A DNA stretch of 64,000 bases from E44-bin89 sp964480145 (GCA_964480145.1 CAYZOI010000001.1:1-64000); one strand, 5' to 3'. Positions 48,473 through 57,471 are shown, numbered from the stretch's first letter. Notes: generated by a model from the sequence alone, not told the origin. Numbers and translations are program-made.

Positions 48473-49201
48473 TCAAAAATCCGGCATCGGGGGGAGTGAG
48501 CGCTTGTGGGCGCTGCCGGCCATCATCTTTTCAATTTTCTGGCGCACTTCCTCTGATGCTTCGCCGGTGAGCACGTATCCATCAAGTTCTTCATAGCTCA
48601 CGCGCATCTCGGCTTCATCCGTCTGCCCCTCCCACAACCCCGCCGAGGGGGGTTTATCGATAATTGCTTTGGGGACGCCGAGGTGGCGCGCCAGCTCTCG
48701 CACCTGAGACTTGACCAGATTGCCCAGCGGCATGATGTCCACCCCACCATCGCCGTGCTTGGTGAAGTAGCCGATGGCAATCTCGCTCCGGTTGCCTGAG
48801 CCGGCCACCATGTATCGGCGCTGGTTGGCGATATAGTAAAGCGCGGCCATCCTCAATCTTGGTTTCAGGTTGGCCTGGGCCAGATGCTTCAGCTCTGGAT
48901 TATCCTTGAATTCAGGCAGTTCCCCCATGAAAGCTTCATAAGTCGAGTCAAGAGCCACCTCTACCGTGGGAATAGCGAATTTCTCCGCCACCGCCAGCGC
49001 GTGCGCTTTATCATCAGGGTTGCTGTGGCAGGGCATCATCACACCCAGCGTGCTCTCCGGAAAGGCGCGCTGGCACAATACCGCCAGCACCGCGGAGTCA
49101 ATGCCGCCGCTCATGCCTATTACCACGCCCCGGCACCCTCTCGCGGTTACTTCATCTCTTATCCATGAGGTTAACTTATCCGCCAAAGCCTCGATACTCA
49201 T
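48473..49201 (-). CDS. nadE: NAD+ synthetase
   Basis: NadE converts deamido-NAD to NAD using ATP and ammonia or glutamine. This is the short 242-residue form without a glutaminase domain, so free ammonia is the expected donor. It shows GMSGGIDSAVLAVLC (ATP-binding PP-loop), ANLKPRLRMAALYYIAN, VAGSGNRSEIAIGYFTKHGDGG, and the SAGLWEGQTDEAEM segment. A GGAGG site lies five bases before the ATG. The stop overlaps the 14-base palindrome TGAAAAATTTTTCA at 48462-48475. Confidence 0.96.
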   Translation of the reverse strand: MSIEALADKLTSWIRDEVTARGCRGVVIGMSGGIDSAVLAVLCQRAFPESTLGVMMPCHSNPDDKAHALAVAEKFAIPTVEVALDSTYEAFMGELPEFKDNPELKHLAQANLKPRLRMAALYYIANQRRYMVAGSGNRSEIAIGYFTKHGDGGVDIMPLGNLVKSQVRELARHLGVPKAIIDKPPSAGLWEGQTDEAEMRVSYEELDGYVLTGEASEEVRQKIEKMMAGSAHKRSLPPMPDF

Positions 49202-49233
49202 CCATACCTCCGTGGTGGTTCTGCGTTATCGCC

Positions 49234-49262
49234 AGTATACTACGGCACGGTTGAGCGGTCAA
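49234..49262 (-). promoter_or_regulatory. nadE promoter
   Basis: On the minus strand TTGACC (49262-49257), a 17-base spacer and TATACT (49239-49234) precede nadE by about 33 bases. On the opposite strand TATATACTC is tandemly repeated at 49293-49310, giving two possible -10 boxes for the divergent gene. Confidence 0.7.
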
Positions 49263-49328
49263 AATGGTGGTGTATTTTTTGTCCCTATTTATTATATACT
49301 CTATATACTCTGCACAGGAGGTGACGAC

Positions 49329-50477
49329 ATGCCTTTAAGCCACCGCGAAAGGGTGCTCAAAGCACTGAACCACCAGGAACCGGATAGAGTGCCTGTTGAC
49401 CTTGGCAGCACTATCTGTACCAGCGCCCATATGGCAACGTATCAAAAACTGAAAGCCCATTTCGGCATAGACGCCGAGGATACCATCATCAATAAAATGA
49501 TGCAGACCGCCGCCGTGCACGAGCCCATCCTTCAGGCCCTGGACATTGACCTCCGTGCCGTGCTTCCCGGAGCACCGGACAGCAAACCGGTAAAGCAAGT
49601 TGGTGAAGACGGCTACCAGGACGAATACGGCGTGGTACGCCGCAAGCCGGCCAGTTCATTCTACTACGACCTGATAAAGTGCCCCCTTGCCGGCCCGATT
49701 ACCATTCAGGATATAATGAACTTCCCCTGGCCTGACCCCGCCGACCCCGGTTATACCCGTGGACTGCGCGAACGTCTTTTATACTATCGGGAGAACACGG
49801 ATTATGCCACCGTATTGCGCCTGCCGGTGCCCTTTGTCCATACCTCCCAGTTCCTGCGCGGCTTTGAAGACTGGTTCATCGACCTGGCAGCGGATAAAAA
49901 ACTGGCCGGAGTCCTGTTTGACGCCTGCGTGGAACATAACGCCGCCGTGGCCGAGGAGATCCTGAAAGCAGCCGGTGACCTGGCCGACGTGGTGGCTTTC
50001 AGCGAAGACCTGGGATTCCAGAACGGACTTATCATCTCCCCGGAGCTTTACCGGGAGCTATTCAAGCCCCGCCATAAGAAATTCTTTGACACGGTCAAGA
50101 AGCACACCTCCGCTTTCATTCACCTGCATTCCTGTGGCTCTATCTATAAAGTAATACCGGACCTGATTGAGCTTGGAACCGATGTCCTCAACCCGGTACA
50201 GGTCGCCGCCAGAGATATGGACTCAGGCAAGCTGGCTGCCGAGTTCGGCGACCGGCTGAGCTTCTGGGGCGGAATCGATACCCAGACCGTGCTGCCGAAG
50301 GGAACCACCGACGACGTTAAAGCCGACGTCAGGCGGCGCATCAGCGACCTCGCTCCCGGCGGCGGCTACATACCTTGCGCGGTGCACAATATCCAACCCG
50401 ACGTGCCGGTGGCGAACATTCTTGCCATGTACGAAGCGGCCAAAGAGTACGGCAAATACCCTATTTCTCCGCATTGA
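49329..50477 (+). CDS. Uroporphyrinogen-decarboxylase-fold methyltransferase-like protein
   Basis: This 382-residue protein has the URO-D barrel fold used by corrinoid-dependent methyltransferases (MtaA, CmuA-like) and by heme synthesis. The start MPLSHRERVLKALNHQEPDRVP is typical of the methyltransferase-like branch. A zinc-type His-x-Cys site is seen in AFIHLHSCGSIYKVIPDL, and SFWGGIDTQTVLPKG follows. Lack of the uroporphyrinogen-binding N-terminal arginines suggests it is not HemE. AGGAGG lies seven bases upstream. No corrinoid protein is adjacent, so the methyl donor is unknown. Confidence 0.85.
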   Translation: MPLSHRERVLKALNHQEPDRVPVDLGSTICTSAHMATYQKLKAHFGIDAEDTIINKMMQTAAVHEPILQALDIDLRAVLPGAPDSKPVKQVGEDGYQDEYGVVRRKPASSFYYDLIKCPLAGPITIQDIMNFPWPDPADPGYTRGLRERLLYYRENTDYATVLRLPVPFVHTSQFLRGFEDWFIDLAADKKLAGVLFDACVEHNAAVAEEILKAAGDLADVVAFSEDLGFQNGLIISPELYRELFKPRHKKFFDTVKKHTSAFIHLHSCGSIYKVIPDLIELGTDVLNPVQVAARDMDSGKLAAEFGDRLSFWGGIDTQTVLPKGTTDDVKADVRRRISDLAPGGGYIPCAVHNIQPDVPVANILAMYEAAKEYGKYPISPH

Positions 50478-50498
50478 GACAACTTATAGTAAATTAAA

Positions 50499-50528
50499 TT
50501 GACCCGCAGGCGACGGAAGACGTAAAAT
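50499..50528 (+). promoter_or_regulatory. Promoter of FmdB-type gene
   Basis: TTGACC (50499-50504), an 18-base spacer and TAAAAT (50523-50528) lie 18 bases before the ATG at 50547. Confidence 0.6.
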
Positions 50529-50546
50529 TAGAGTGGGAGTACAAAA

Positions 50547-50783
50547 ATGCCCATTTATGAATACACCTGTGCCGATTGCGAGCTTACTTTTGAATTGATG
50601 AAGCCATTCAACGAGGCGGATAAAGATGCTTCCTGCCCCCGCTGTCACAAACAGGCCAGACGAATCATGTCGCCCTGCGTTTGCCTTTCCAAGAACGGCA
50701 GCGGGGAAATGTCCCGGGTTTCCGGCACCGGGAGTTCATGCGCCAGCTGCGGTGCCAGCAGTTGCGCTACCTGCGGTCACTAG
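50547..50783 (+). CDS. FmdB-family zinc-ribbon protein
   Basis: This 78-residue protein has the FmdB start MPIYEYTCADCELTFELM and a second pair in CPRCHKQARRIMSP, forming a zinc ribbon at residues 8-37. A tail rich in Gly, Ser and Cys follows (SCASCGASSCATCGH), with two more CxxC pairs that may bind a further metal. FmdB proteins were first noted as possible regulators in methylotrophs; the real function is not settled. It has its own promoter. Confidence 0.85.
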   Translation: MPIYEYTCADCELTFELMKPFNEADKDASCPRCHKQARRIMSPCVCLSKNGSGEMSRVSGTGSSCASCGASSCATCGH

Positions 50784-50881
50784 CGTGAAGAAATAGGCTT
50801 CAAACCGACTTAACCACATTAGTTGAAAACCTATTACGTCGTAACTGCATTCCGCGCGGACACGAGCCAAAGCAGGCAACC

Positions 50882-51946
50882 TTATTTCTTCTTATATTGT
50901 TTCATCGCAGACTTAATGAATTGTCCGAATTTCCTATCCTTTTTTCGTTTTTCAATATAAGACATTTGATAGTGTTCGGATTCTTTTTTTAACTTGAGGA
51001 AGCTTTGATAGTGAGTTTCACTTATGTCGCCACTTTGAACGGCTCTCAGCACTGAACAGCCGGCTTCATGCGTATGAGTACAATCATTGAAACAGCATTC
51101 TTTGGACAAGTTTTGAATATCTGAAAAGCTCTCCTCAATACCCGACTCGACACCGATATTACCTAATTCTCTCATGCCTGGAGTATCGATTATCATTGCT
51201 CCTTGGTCAAGGACTACTAATTGTCGACGAGCTGTTGTATGTCTTCCCTTCCCGTCCTTCTCTCTGACCAAGTTTATTTTAAATGCGCCGCGCCCAATCA
51301 GACGATTTAGGAGAGTAGTTTTACCCACTCCAGATGAACCAAGCAGACAATAAGTTCTACCAGGCTCCAGCACCTGCTGGATTTCGGATAACCCTAAACC
51401 AGTTTCAATACTGTAGGCAATGGTTTTACATTTGATACCTGTATTTCTTATCTCTGAGATATTACTCTCCAATTCTTTTTGGCTGACCAGGTCACTCTTA
51501 CTCAATAGAATCACAGGCTCGATATAACTATCGTTTACCATCACCAGGTATCGTTCTAGTCTGCGCAGATTGAAATTGAAATCACATGACTGAACAATAA
51601 ATGCCACATCGATGTTCGAAGCAATTATCTGATAATCGACTTTCTTACCGGCGATCTTACGTCTTAGTATTGTTTTCCTCGGTAATAGGTCGTAAATAAT
51701 AGCGAATGTATTATCGTTGTAGTATTGAACAAATGCCCAATCTCCAACCGCAGGATATTTGATTATCGACTCTGCGGAAAACCTGAATTCGCCCGCAAGT
51801 TCGGATAGGACTTCGCTATGTTCATTCCTAACAAGATAGCTACCTTTGTTGACAGCTGTAATGCGGGCTATGCTGTGGTCAGGTTTGCTTGATTCCTTCT
51901 GCCTCTGCTTAAACCAGTCATTGAATCCGAGAGTCTGCAATTCCAT
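50882..51946 (-). CDS. rsgA: Ribosome small-subunit GTPase RsgA
   Basis: RsgA helps late 30S subunit maturation. The 354-residue protein has an N-terminal OB fold, the circularly permuted GTPase motifs in order G4 (LLSKSDL), G1 (LLGSSGVGKTTLLNRL), G2/G3 (GKGRHTT, IIDTPGMREL) and a C-terminal zinc site (CCFNDCTHTHEAGC). It is the longer RsgA branch. The gene is clearly AT-rich compared with its neighbours, with codons such as ATA and TTA common, which suggests acquisition by transfer. No ribosome site is obvious; the HAD gene ends 11 bases upstream. Confidence 0.92.
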   Translation of the reverse strand: MELQTLGFNDWFKQRQKESSKPDHSIARITAVNKGSYLVRNEHSEVLSELAGEFRFSAESIIKYPAVGDWAFVQYYNDNTFAIIYDLLPRKTILRRKIAGKKVDYQIIASNIDVAFIVQSCDFNFNLRRLERYLVMVNDSYIEPVILLSKSDLVSQKELESNISEIRNTGIKCKTIAYSIETGLGLSEIQQVLEPGRTYCLLGSSGVGKTTLLNRLIGRGAFKINLVREKDGKGRHTTARRQLVVLDQGAMIIDTPGMRELGNIGVESGIEESFSDIQNLSKECCFNDCTHTHEAGCSVLRAVQSGDISETHYQSFLKLKKESEHYQMSYIEKRKKDRKFGQFIKSAMKQYKKK

Positions 51947-51957
51947 AGTAATTGTAG

Positions 51958-52617
51958 CTACGCTATCCCCTCAAGCCCCCTGACCACGTCATTGAGGTCA
52001 TTGAAGGGCGTGCACTTCAAACCATTTTGCTGGTAGTGGGCCAGCAGGTCATCGCGGGCAAAGACATAGTGGGACAGACTGGCCGGCATTATATCCGAAT
52101 ACCCGTCGCCAATGTAGGCCACGCGGTAGCCCTGACTCAAATGCCGTTCCACGTATGATTGCTTAAATTTATCCAGCACTTGCTGACCATTCGGGCCGAT
52201 GTAAGTAATCTTGAGTCCATCAGGGTTAAACTCGGTATGCGCGGCAAAGACCTCTATACCCGTAACGCCCTCACGTTTCAGGATAGCATCGATGTAAAAC
52301 TTCAGTCCGTTGCTGACGATGATAAATTCAAAGCCCTTTCGCGAACATAAGTCCAGCAGCTCCTTGAATCCGGGGCGGATGCTTACCCGTTTGCCGATAA
52401 AAAGATAATCAACCATCGTCGCCTCATCGGCTTTAATCATGTTGAAAGTCCTCTGGCTGAAGACGCCGACCGGTATCTTATGCTCACGATACTCCTGCAA
52501 AATCTGCCGCCAGTCGCCGTCGGCAAAGGCATCGAGGAGCATAAAGCTCACATCAAATTCGGCGATGGTGTTGTCAAAGTCGCATTGAACCAGTGTTTTA
52601 ACTTCGGTGGAACTCAT
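51958..52617 (-). CDS. HAD-IB phosphatase (MtnX/SerB-like)
   Basis: This 219-residue protein is a HAD phosphatase of the phosphoserine phosphatase/MtnX branch. Motif I is QCDFDNTIAEFD with the nucleophile Asp, motif II is IIVSNGLKFYID, and motif III/IV is IGDGYSDIMPA. MtnX acts in methionine salvage in some bacteria, but the other salvage genes are absent here, so the substrate is open. GGAG lies before the ATG. Confidence 0.85.
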   Translation of the reverse strand: MSSTEVKTLVQCDFDNTIAEFDVSFMLLDAFADGDWRQILQEYREHKIPVGVFSQRTFNMIKADEATMVDYLFIGKRVSIRPGFKELLDLCSRKGFEFIIVSNGLKFYIDAILKREGVTGIEVFAAHTEFNPDGLKITYIGPNGQQVLDKFKQSYVERHLSQGYRVAYIGDGYSDIMPASLSHYVFARDDLLAHYQQNGLKCTPFNDLNDVVRGLEGIA

Positions 52618-52765
52618 GTTTTCTCCGGTAGTCGGTGATAATTTTGCGGTATCGGCTGCAAACCAGATGGTAAACAGCGTTCCCCATACAAGATACCATT
52701 GAAGCAGCGTGGAAGTCTATCCGCCGAGGTGTTAAAATGAAATCGGGCATTGGAAGGAGACATGA

Positions 52766-53584
52766 TTGGCTGGTAATTCCTACAGACTTCTGGCGCTGGA
52801 CATTGACGGCACGCTGGTAAATCGACACGGCACAATTTCGGACAGGGACAAAGAGGCATTGTCCCGCGCCCGCGAATCAGGAATACAGGTGGCGCTGTCC
52901 ACCGGTCGCGGCCTTCAGGCTACCACAGATGTTATCACGGAGCTTTCACTTGACAGCTACCATATTTCTTTTGATGGTGCGCTGGTCAGCCACCCCGGTT
53001 CCAGCGATGAAATATACGCAAACCCCATCAGCAAGGAACTGGTGAGGCAGATGATTGATGCCGCTCACGATTGCGGCGTTGACCTTGAGCTTTTCACCGT
53101 GACCCACTACTTCGTAGAGCGGGAGACGTGGTCTACCGAAGCCCACCGCGACTTCTTCAATACGCCCGCAACAATCGTCGACTTCCATCAGGTCTGGGAG
53201 TGGGAGAGGGTCATCAAAGGCGGGCTGGTGAGCACCAGCCCCGAGGAAGCGTCCAAGGTCACCGGTTTCCGCCGCCGACTTGACCACCAGCTTCACTTTT
53301 CACTGGCCAAAGCTCCGGCCTTTCCCGAGGTGGATTTCACCAACGTTCTCTCCCTTGGCGTCTCCAAAGGGAAGGCTCTGGAAAAGCTGGCCGCCCATCT
53401 GCAGGTGCCTCTCGGCGAGGTTATTGCCATTGGGGACGGCACCAACGATATCTCACTGCTGACAGTGGCAGGGGTAGCCATCGCCATGGGTAATGCCGCG
53501 GACGAGGTGAAAGCAATCGCCGATTACGTTACCCTTGACGTTGACCACAGCGGACTGGCGGCAGCCATCGACAAATACATCTAG
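52766..53584 (+). CDS. Cof-type HAD-IIB phosphatase
   Basis: This 272-residue protein is a Cof/YidA-like sugar-phosphate phosphatase. Motif I LALDIDGTLVNRHG, the ALSTGRGLQ motif II, the C2 cap (residues 85-185) and motif III/IV KGKALEKLAAHL and VIAIGDGTNDISLL are clear, followed by AIAMGNAADEVKAIADYVT. It starts with TTG because the nearby ATG at 52761 meets a stop after four codons; GGAAGGAG lies six bases before this TTG. Its stop TAG shares CTAG with the stop of the convergent hydrolase gene. Confidence 0.9.
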   Translation: MAGNSYRLLALDIDGTLVNRHGTISDRDKEALSRARESGIQVALSTGRGLQATTDVITELSLDSYHISFDGALVSHPGSSDEIYANPISKELVRQMIDAAHDCGVDLELFTVTHYFVERETWSTEAHRDFFNTPATIVDFHQVWEWERVIKGGLVSTSPEEASKVTGFRRRLDHQLHFSLAKAPAFPEVDFTNVLSLGVSKGKALEKLAAHLQVPLGEVIAIGDGTNDISLLTVAGVAIAMGNAADEVKAIADYVTLDVDHSGLAAAIDKYI

Positions 53585-54411
53585 CCCAGAAACCGCACCA
53601 GCAGGTCTGAAAATTCACCAATTCTCTGCCGGTAAACACTGTGCCCGGAATTCTGGAAAACGCTCACCTGACAGTTCGGAATTTGCTCAGCAGCGAGGAA
53701 AGCATGGTGAACCGGGACGATATTATCCTTGGCGCCCCAGACCAGCAATGTTGGCATCAGTAACTCGGAAAGCTGGTTCAGAAGAACCGTGGTCTGACCC
53801 TTCACCGTCATCACGCTCTTCCCGATGCTCATCCTGAGAAGAGAAGGCGGGGTTATTTTTTCCAGCGGGCAGTGCAGGTTCCTGGTCAGCCACCCTATTG
53901 CCCGGAATACACCGACGACGGTCTTCCTGGCAATGCGGTAAAACACGGGCAGAGACATAATTCTGGCCCAGAGCGCGATTTCTCTTCCCAGGCAGAGGCT
54001 GCTGACCAGGACCAGCCGCTTGATGCGATGTGGAAAATCCAGCGCGTAGCGCAGGGCGATTCCCCCGCCCAGCGAATGCCCGACAAGGTGAAAGTGCCCC
54101 AGCCCCAGACTGCGGGAGAAGTCCTCCACGAACGTGACATATGAAGACAGGTCAAAGTCCTCTTCAGCGGCTTTGCTGCGACCGAAACCGGGGAGGTCCG
54201 GCAGATAGACCTGATAATACTTGGAGAGCTCAGCGACATTTTTCAGCCAGGCATGACCACTGTCACCGCCGCCATGAATCACAATCAATGGTTCACCTTC
54301 CCCGCCGGTTAAATAGTGGATATCAAGGTGCCCCACTTTAATGCGGCCCGGACGCAGGCTAACCTCATCAAAGCCGGGGCATTCCTTTTCAGTTAGATTA
54401 CGCTTTGCCAT
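53581..54411 (-). CDS. Alpha/beta hydrolase
   Basis: This 276-residue protein has the alpha/beta hydrolase fold: IVIHGGGDSGHAWLKNV (oxyanion loop), LVGHSLGGGIALRYAL with the nucleophile Ser, VLVSSLCLG, LLVWGAKDNIVP with the acid, and FQNSGHSVYRQR with the catalytic His. It resembles C-C bond hydrolases and esterases; substrate is unknown. AGGAG lies six bases before the ATG. Confidence 0.88.
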   Translation of the reverse strand: MAKRNLTEKECPGFDEVSLRPGRIKVGHLDIHYLTGGEGEPLIVIHGGGDSGHAWLKNVAELSKYYQVYLPDLPGFGRSKAAEEDFDLSSYVTFVEDFSRSLGLGHFHLVGHSLGGGIALRYALDFPHRIKRLVLVSSLCLGREIALWARIMSLPVFYRIARKTVVGVFRAIGWLTRNLHCPLEKITPPSLLRMSIGKSVMTVKGQTTVLLNQLSELLMPTLLVWGAKDNIVPVHHAFLAAEQIPNCQVSVFQNSGHSVYRQRIGEFSDLLVRFLG

Positions 54412-54496
54412 CCAACGCTCCTGTCTCCACCCATCCGTTTGACCAAAGTTGTTTTTTAAATCCTATACCGAAAAGGCTGAAGAAACGCTAAATAAC

Positions 54497-54525
54497 CATT
54501 GCCAAAAGCTTACAAAATGGCAATG
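54497..54525. repeat. Inverted repeat in divergent region
   Basis: CATTGCCA (54497-54504) and TGGCAATG (54518-54525) are perfect inverted repeats 13 bases apart. This could be an operator or a hairpin. It lies between the divergent hydrolase and flavoredoxin genes in a 319-base intergenic stretch (54412-54730). Confidence 0.55.
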
Positions 54526-54580
54526 AATAAAACATTAAATAACATCGCACAAGATGAATGTTCACCGGGCGCGCGTATGT

Positions 54581-54640
54581 TATAATTAAGATGCTCGGGA
54601 TTTTCCATGCAAAAAGAAAGGCGGGCGCCTTCGCCGCCTT
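54581..54640 (+). promoter_or_regulatory. Promoter and leader hairpin of flavoredoxin operon
   Basis: TATAAT at 54581-54586 (weak -35 TGTTCA at 54559) gives a leader of about 138 bases. The leader holds AAGGCGG (54618-54624) and CCGCCTT (54634-54640) around a nine-base loop, followed by an AT-rich CTATATATATTTT. It could be an attenuator; no known riboswitch was recognised. Confidence 0.45.
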
Positions 54641-54730
54641 CTATATATATTTTAACCTAATCGAGTCGCTGACTTCAAACCGCGGCTCTTCATTGAAATC
54701 TGTCGAATATCATTGTAAGGAGGTACATAT

Positions 54731-55309
54731 ATGGCCAAAGTTCAAATGGGTCCCGGACACAATATTTACCCGATGCCCACGCTCCTGGTCGGCGCCAATG
54801 TCAATGGCAAGCCAAACTTCATGACCGTGGCGTGGGGTAATATCGCCAATGCCGAACCACCCATGGCGGCAGTCGCCATACGGGTCAAACGCTATACTCG
54901 CATTGGCATTGAGCAGAACAGGACTTTCTCCGTCAATATCCCTTCTGCCGACCTGGTGAAAGAGGCCGACTACTGCGGCATTGTCTCTGGCGCCAAGGTA
55001 GATAAAGTTCAAGCCTGCCATTTCACCACGTTTTACGGCAAGCTGGGCACGGCGCCGATGATTGAACAGTGCCCGATAAATCTGGAGTGCAGTGTTGTGC
55101 ATTCTTTGGAGCTGGGCAGCCATTTCCTCTATATTGGGCGGATTGAGGAGGTCCATGTCTCCAGCGACTATCTTACTGAAGGCAGGATTGACCTGGACAA
55201 AGTTAAGCCCCTGGCCCACATGGCAGAGCCTTTGCGGCAGTATCACACCATGGGCGAGTTTCAGGGAAAGGCATTCAACATCGGCCTGGAACTCAAAGGA
55301 AAAGAATAG
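54731..55309 (+). CDS. Flavin reductase-like (flavoredoxin) protein
   Basis: This 192-residue FMN-binding split-barrel protein resembles flavoredoxins, which transfer electrons in anaerobes. The N-terminal YPMPTLLVGANVNGKPNFMTVAW, the PPMAAVAIRVKRYTR segment and TFSVNIPSADLVKEADYCG match the family. AAGGAGG lies before the ATG. The molybdopterin oxidoreductase gene starts ten bases after its stop, so it may supply or receive electrons for that enzyme; this is an inference from gene order. Confidence 0.88.
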   Translation: MAKVQMGPGHNIYPMPTLLVGANVNGKPNFMTVAWGNIANAEPPMAAVAIRVKRYTRIGIEQNRTFSVNIPSADLVKEADYCGIVSGAKVDKVQACHFTTFYGKLGTAPMIEQCPINLECSVVHSLELGSHFLYIGRIEEVHVSSDYLTEGRIDLDKVKPLAHMAEPLRQYHTMGEFQGKAFNIGLELKGKE

Positions 55310-55319
55310 ATATTTTTCC

Positions 55320-57461
55320 ATGGAAAGCGATAGAGCCGATGCCGAGAGCAGGGTGGTGACCACCAGTTGTGATTACGACTGCGGCGGCCGCTGCCTCCTG
55401 AAGATACACGTTAATAAAGGCGAAATCACCCGAATCGACGCCGGGGAAGGGCCGTTGCCCGGCCTGAAAGCCTGTCCCCGGGGTCTGGCTCAGAAAGAGG
55501 TCGTGTACGCGAAAGACCGCCTCAGGCAACCATTGCAAAGAGTGGGGAAAAGGGGCAGCGGGGAATTCAAGCCAATCTCATGGGAAGAAGCACTCGGCGT
55601 CGTGGCACGAGAAGTCCAGAGAGTTAAAGACCAGTACGGAACCAGCGCCATATTTCTCATGGACCACACTGGCTCCATGAGTCCTTTGCATGGTACTTTT
55701 CAGAAAATTGGCCGCCGCTTTTTCTCCTTTCTGGGAGATTATACTACCTGGTGGGGCAATACCTCTTTAGAAGCCGCCGTTTTTTCCTCCCTTTTTACCT
55801 TTGGCGACACCTTTACCGGGACCAGCCGGGATAACTTCCTCCACTCCAGGCTAATCATCATGTGGGGCTGGAATCCGGTGGTCACCCGCTTCGGCCCCGA
55901 TACCACTCACTACCTGTCCCAGGCAAAGAAAGCGGGAGCCAGAATTATCTGCGTTGACCCGAGATACACCATCTCAGCGAAGGCTCTGGCTGAGCAGTGG
56001 ATACCGATAAAGCCGGGGACGGACACCGCCATGCTCCTGGCCATGGCCTACGTTATGATTGATGAGGCAACTTATGACCACCATTTCATAGACACCTACA
56101 CTGTGGGCTTCGAGAAATTCAAAGATTATGTCAAGGGCGAAGAAGACGGGGTGCCCAAAACACCTCACTGGGCTGAGGGTATCACCGGCGTGCCCGCGGA
56201 GACTATAAAACAGTTAGCCCGGGACTACGCTACTCTCAAACCAGCCGCCCTTTATGCCAGCTGGGCGCCGGGGCGGACGGCCTTCGGCGAGCAATATCAC
56301 CGGGCGGCAAGCACTCTGGCAGCTATGACCGGCAATATCGGCGTCACCGGCGGTTTTGCGTCGGGGGGTACCGGTCGAATCCCCCTTGGTTTGCTCAGCA
56401 AGACTTTACCCGTGCCGAAAAGTCCATCTCATTTTGTACATGTCACCGATATTTATGATGCCCTGTTAGAAGGGAAAGCCGGCGGCTACCCGAGTGATAT
56501 CAAACTGCTCTATATCATCGGCTGCAATTTATTGAACCAGTTTTTGAATACCAATAAAGGCGTATCGGCACTTCAGAGACCGGAGTTCATCGTGGCGCAT
56601 GAGCTTTTTCTCACCCCCACCGCCCGCTATGCTGATATTGTTCTGCCCGTCACCACCGCCCTTGAGCGCACAGATATCGGGCAACCCTGGACCGGAGGGC
56701 CTTATTTTATTCATATGGACAAGGCCATAGAGCCATTACCGCAAACCAAATCAGATTTGGCCATCTTCACTGAGCTGGCTTCCCGGCTGGGTATACCAGA
56801 TTATAATGACAACTCAGAAGAAGACTGGCTCAGGGAGTTTGCCGCGGCCACTCCAGACCTTCCCGAATACGAGGTTTTCAAACGTGCAGGAGTTCACCGC
56901 ATCCCTCTGGAACAGCCCTGGGTCGCCTTCAGGGAACAGATTGAGGACCCGGCCCATCACCGCTTCCCCACACCCTCTGGCAAGATAGAAATATACAGCC
57001 AGCAGCTGGCGGAAAGGCAGGACCCGCTGCTTCCCCCCATCCCCAAATACATTCCACCCTGGGAAGGCCCGGATGACCCCGCTACAAGCAAGTTCCCCAT
57101 TCAGATGGTGACTCCCCACTCAAGGGCGCGGGTTAACTCACAGTGGCACGGTATCTCCCGGCTGGATGCGCTGGCAGATGATACCGTCTGGTTAAATCCC
57201 GGCGACGCACGGTCACGAGGTATTATCGATGGCAACAGGGTGAAAATTCACAATGGCCGCGGGCAACTTCTTACCACCGCCAGGGTAACCGAGCATGTTA
57301 TGCCCGGGGTCGCCAGTCTGGATGCAGGCGCCTGGTTTGAGCCGGACAGCGAGGGCATTGACCGCGGGGGCTGCGTCAATGTACTCACCAGAGACAAATC
57401 TTCCCCCGGAGGTTCTTTTGCCTGCAATAGCTGTCTGGTGGAAATAGAGAAAGCTGTATAA
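55320..57461 (+). CDS. Molybdopterin oxidoreductase, DMSO reductase family
   Basis: This 713-residue enzyme has the four-domain DMSO reductase layout. An N-terminal 4Fe-4S site uses C17, C21, C25 and C52 (SCDYDCGGRCLLK, KACPRG). The region YTTWWGNTSLEAA aligns by pattern with the Mo-ligand loop, where Ser149 would be the ligand as in DMSO/TMAO reductases. Later motifs are WGWNPVVTR, VDPRYTISAKALAEQWIPI, and the C-terminal dinucleotide domain (PHSRARVNSQW, LNPGDARSRGI). No Tat signal is seen, so it is cytoplasmic. No iron-sulfur or membrane subunit is adjacent. The start is the ATG at 55320; the open frame continues upstream through the flavoredoxin gene. Confidence 0.9.
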   Translation: MESDRADAESRVVTTSCDYDCGGRCLLKIHVNKGEITRIDAGEGPLPGLKACPRGLAQKEVVYAKDRLRQPLQRVGKRGSGEFKPISWEEALGVVAREVQRVKDQYGTSAIFLMDHTGSMSPLHGTFQKIGRRFFSFLGDYTTWWGNTSLEAAVFSSLFTFGDTFTGTSRDNFLHSRLIIMWGWNPVVTRFGPDTTHYLSQAKKAGARIICVDPRYTISAKALAEQWIPIKPGTDTAMLLAMAYVMIDEATYDHHFIDTYTVGFEKFKDYVKGEEDGVPKTPHWAEGITGVPAETIKQLARDYATLKPAALYASWAPGRTAFGEQYHRAASTLAAMTGNIGVTGGFASGGTGRIPLGLLSKTLPVPKSPSHFVHVTDIYDALLEGKAGGYPSDIKLLYIIGCNLLNQFLNTNKGVSALQRPEFIVAHELFLTPTARYADIVLPVTTALERTDIGQPWTGGPYFIHMDKAIEPLPQTKSDLAIFTELASRLGIPDYNDNSEEDWLREFAAATPDLPEYEVFKRAGVHRIPLEQPWVAFREQIEDPAHHRFPTPSGKIEIYSQQLAERQDPLLPPIPKYIPPWEGPDDPATSKFPIQMVTPHSRARVNSQWHGISRLDALADDTVWLNPGDARSRGIIDGNRVKIHNGRGQLLTTARVTEHVMPGVASLDAGAWFEPDSEGIDRGGCVNVLTRDKSSPGGSFACNSCLVEIEKAV

Positions 57462-57471
57462 GAGAGTCCGG

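Noticed and set aside
48462..48475. 14-base palindrome at the nadE stop as a LexA box
   Set aside because: It is a simple A/T palindrome that overlaps the nadE stop codon and lies upstream of the recA -35 box without resembling known LexA sites.
54581..54730. FMN riboswitch before the flavoredoxin gene
   Set aside because: The conserved FMN-element words were not found; only a simple hairpin is visible.
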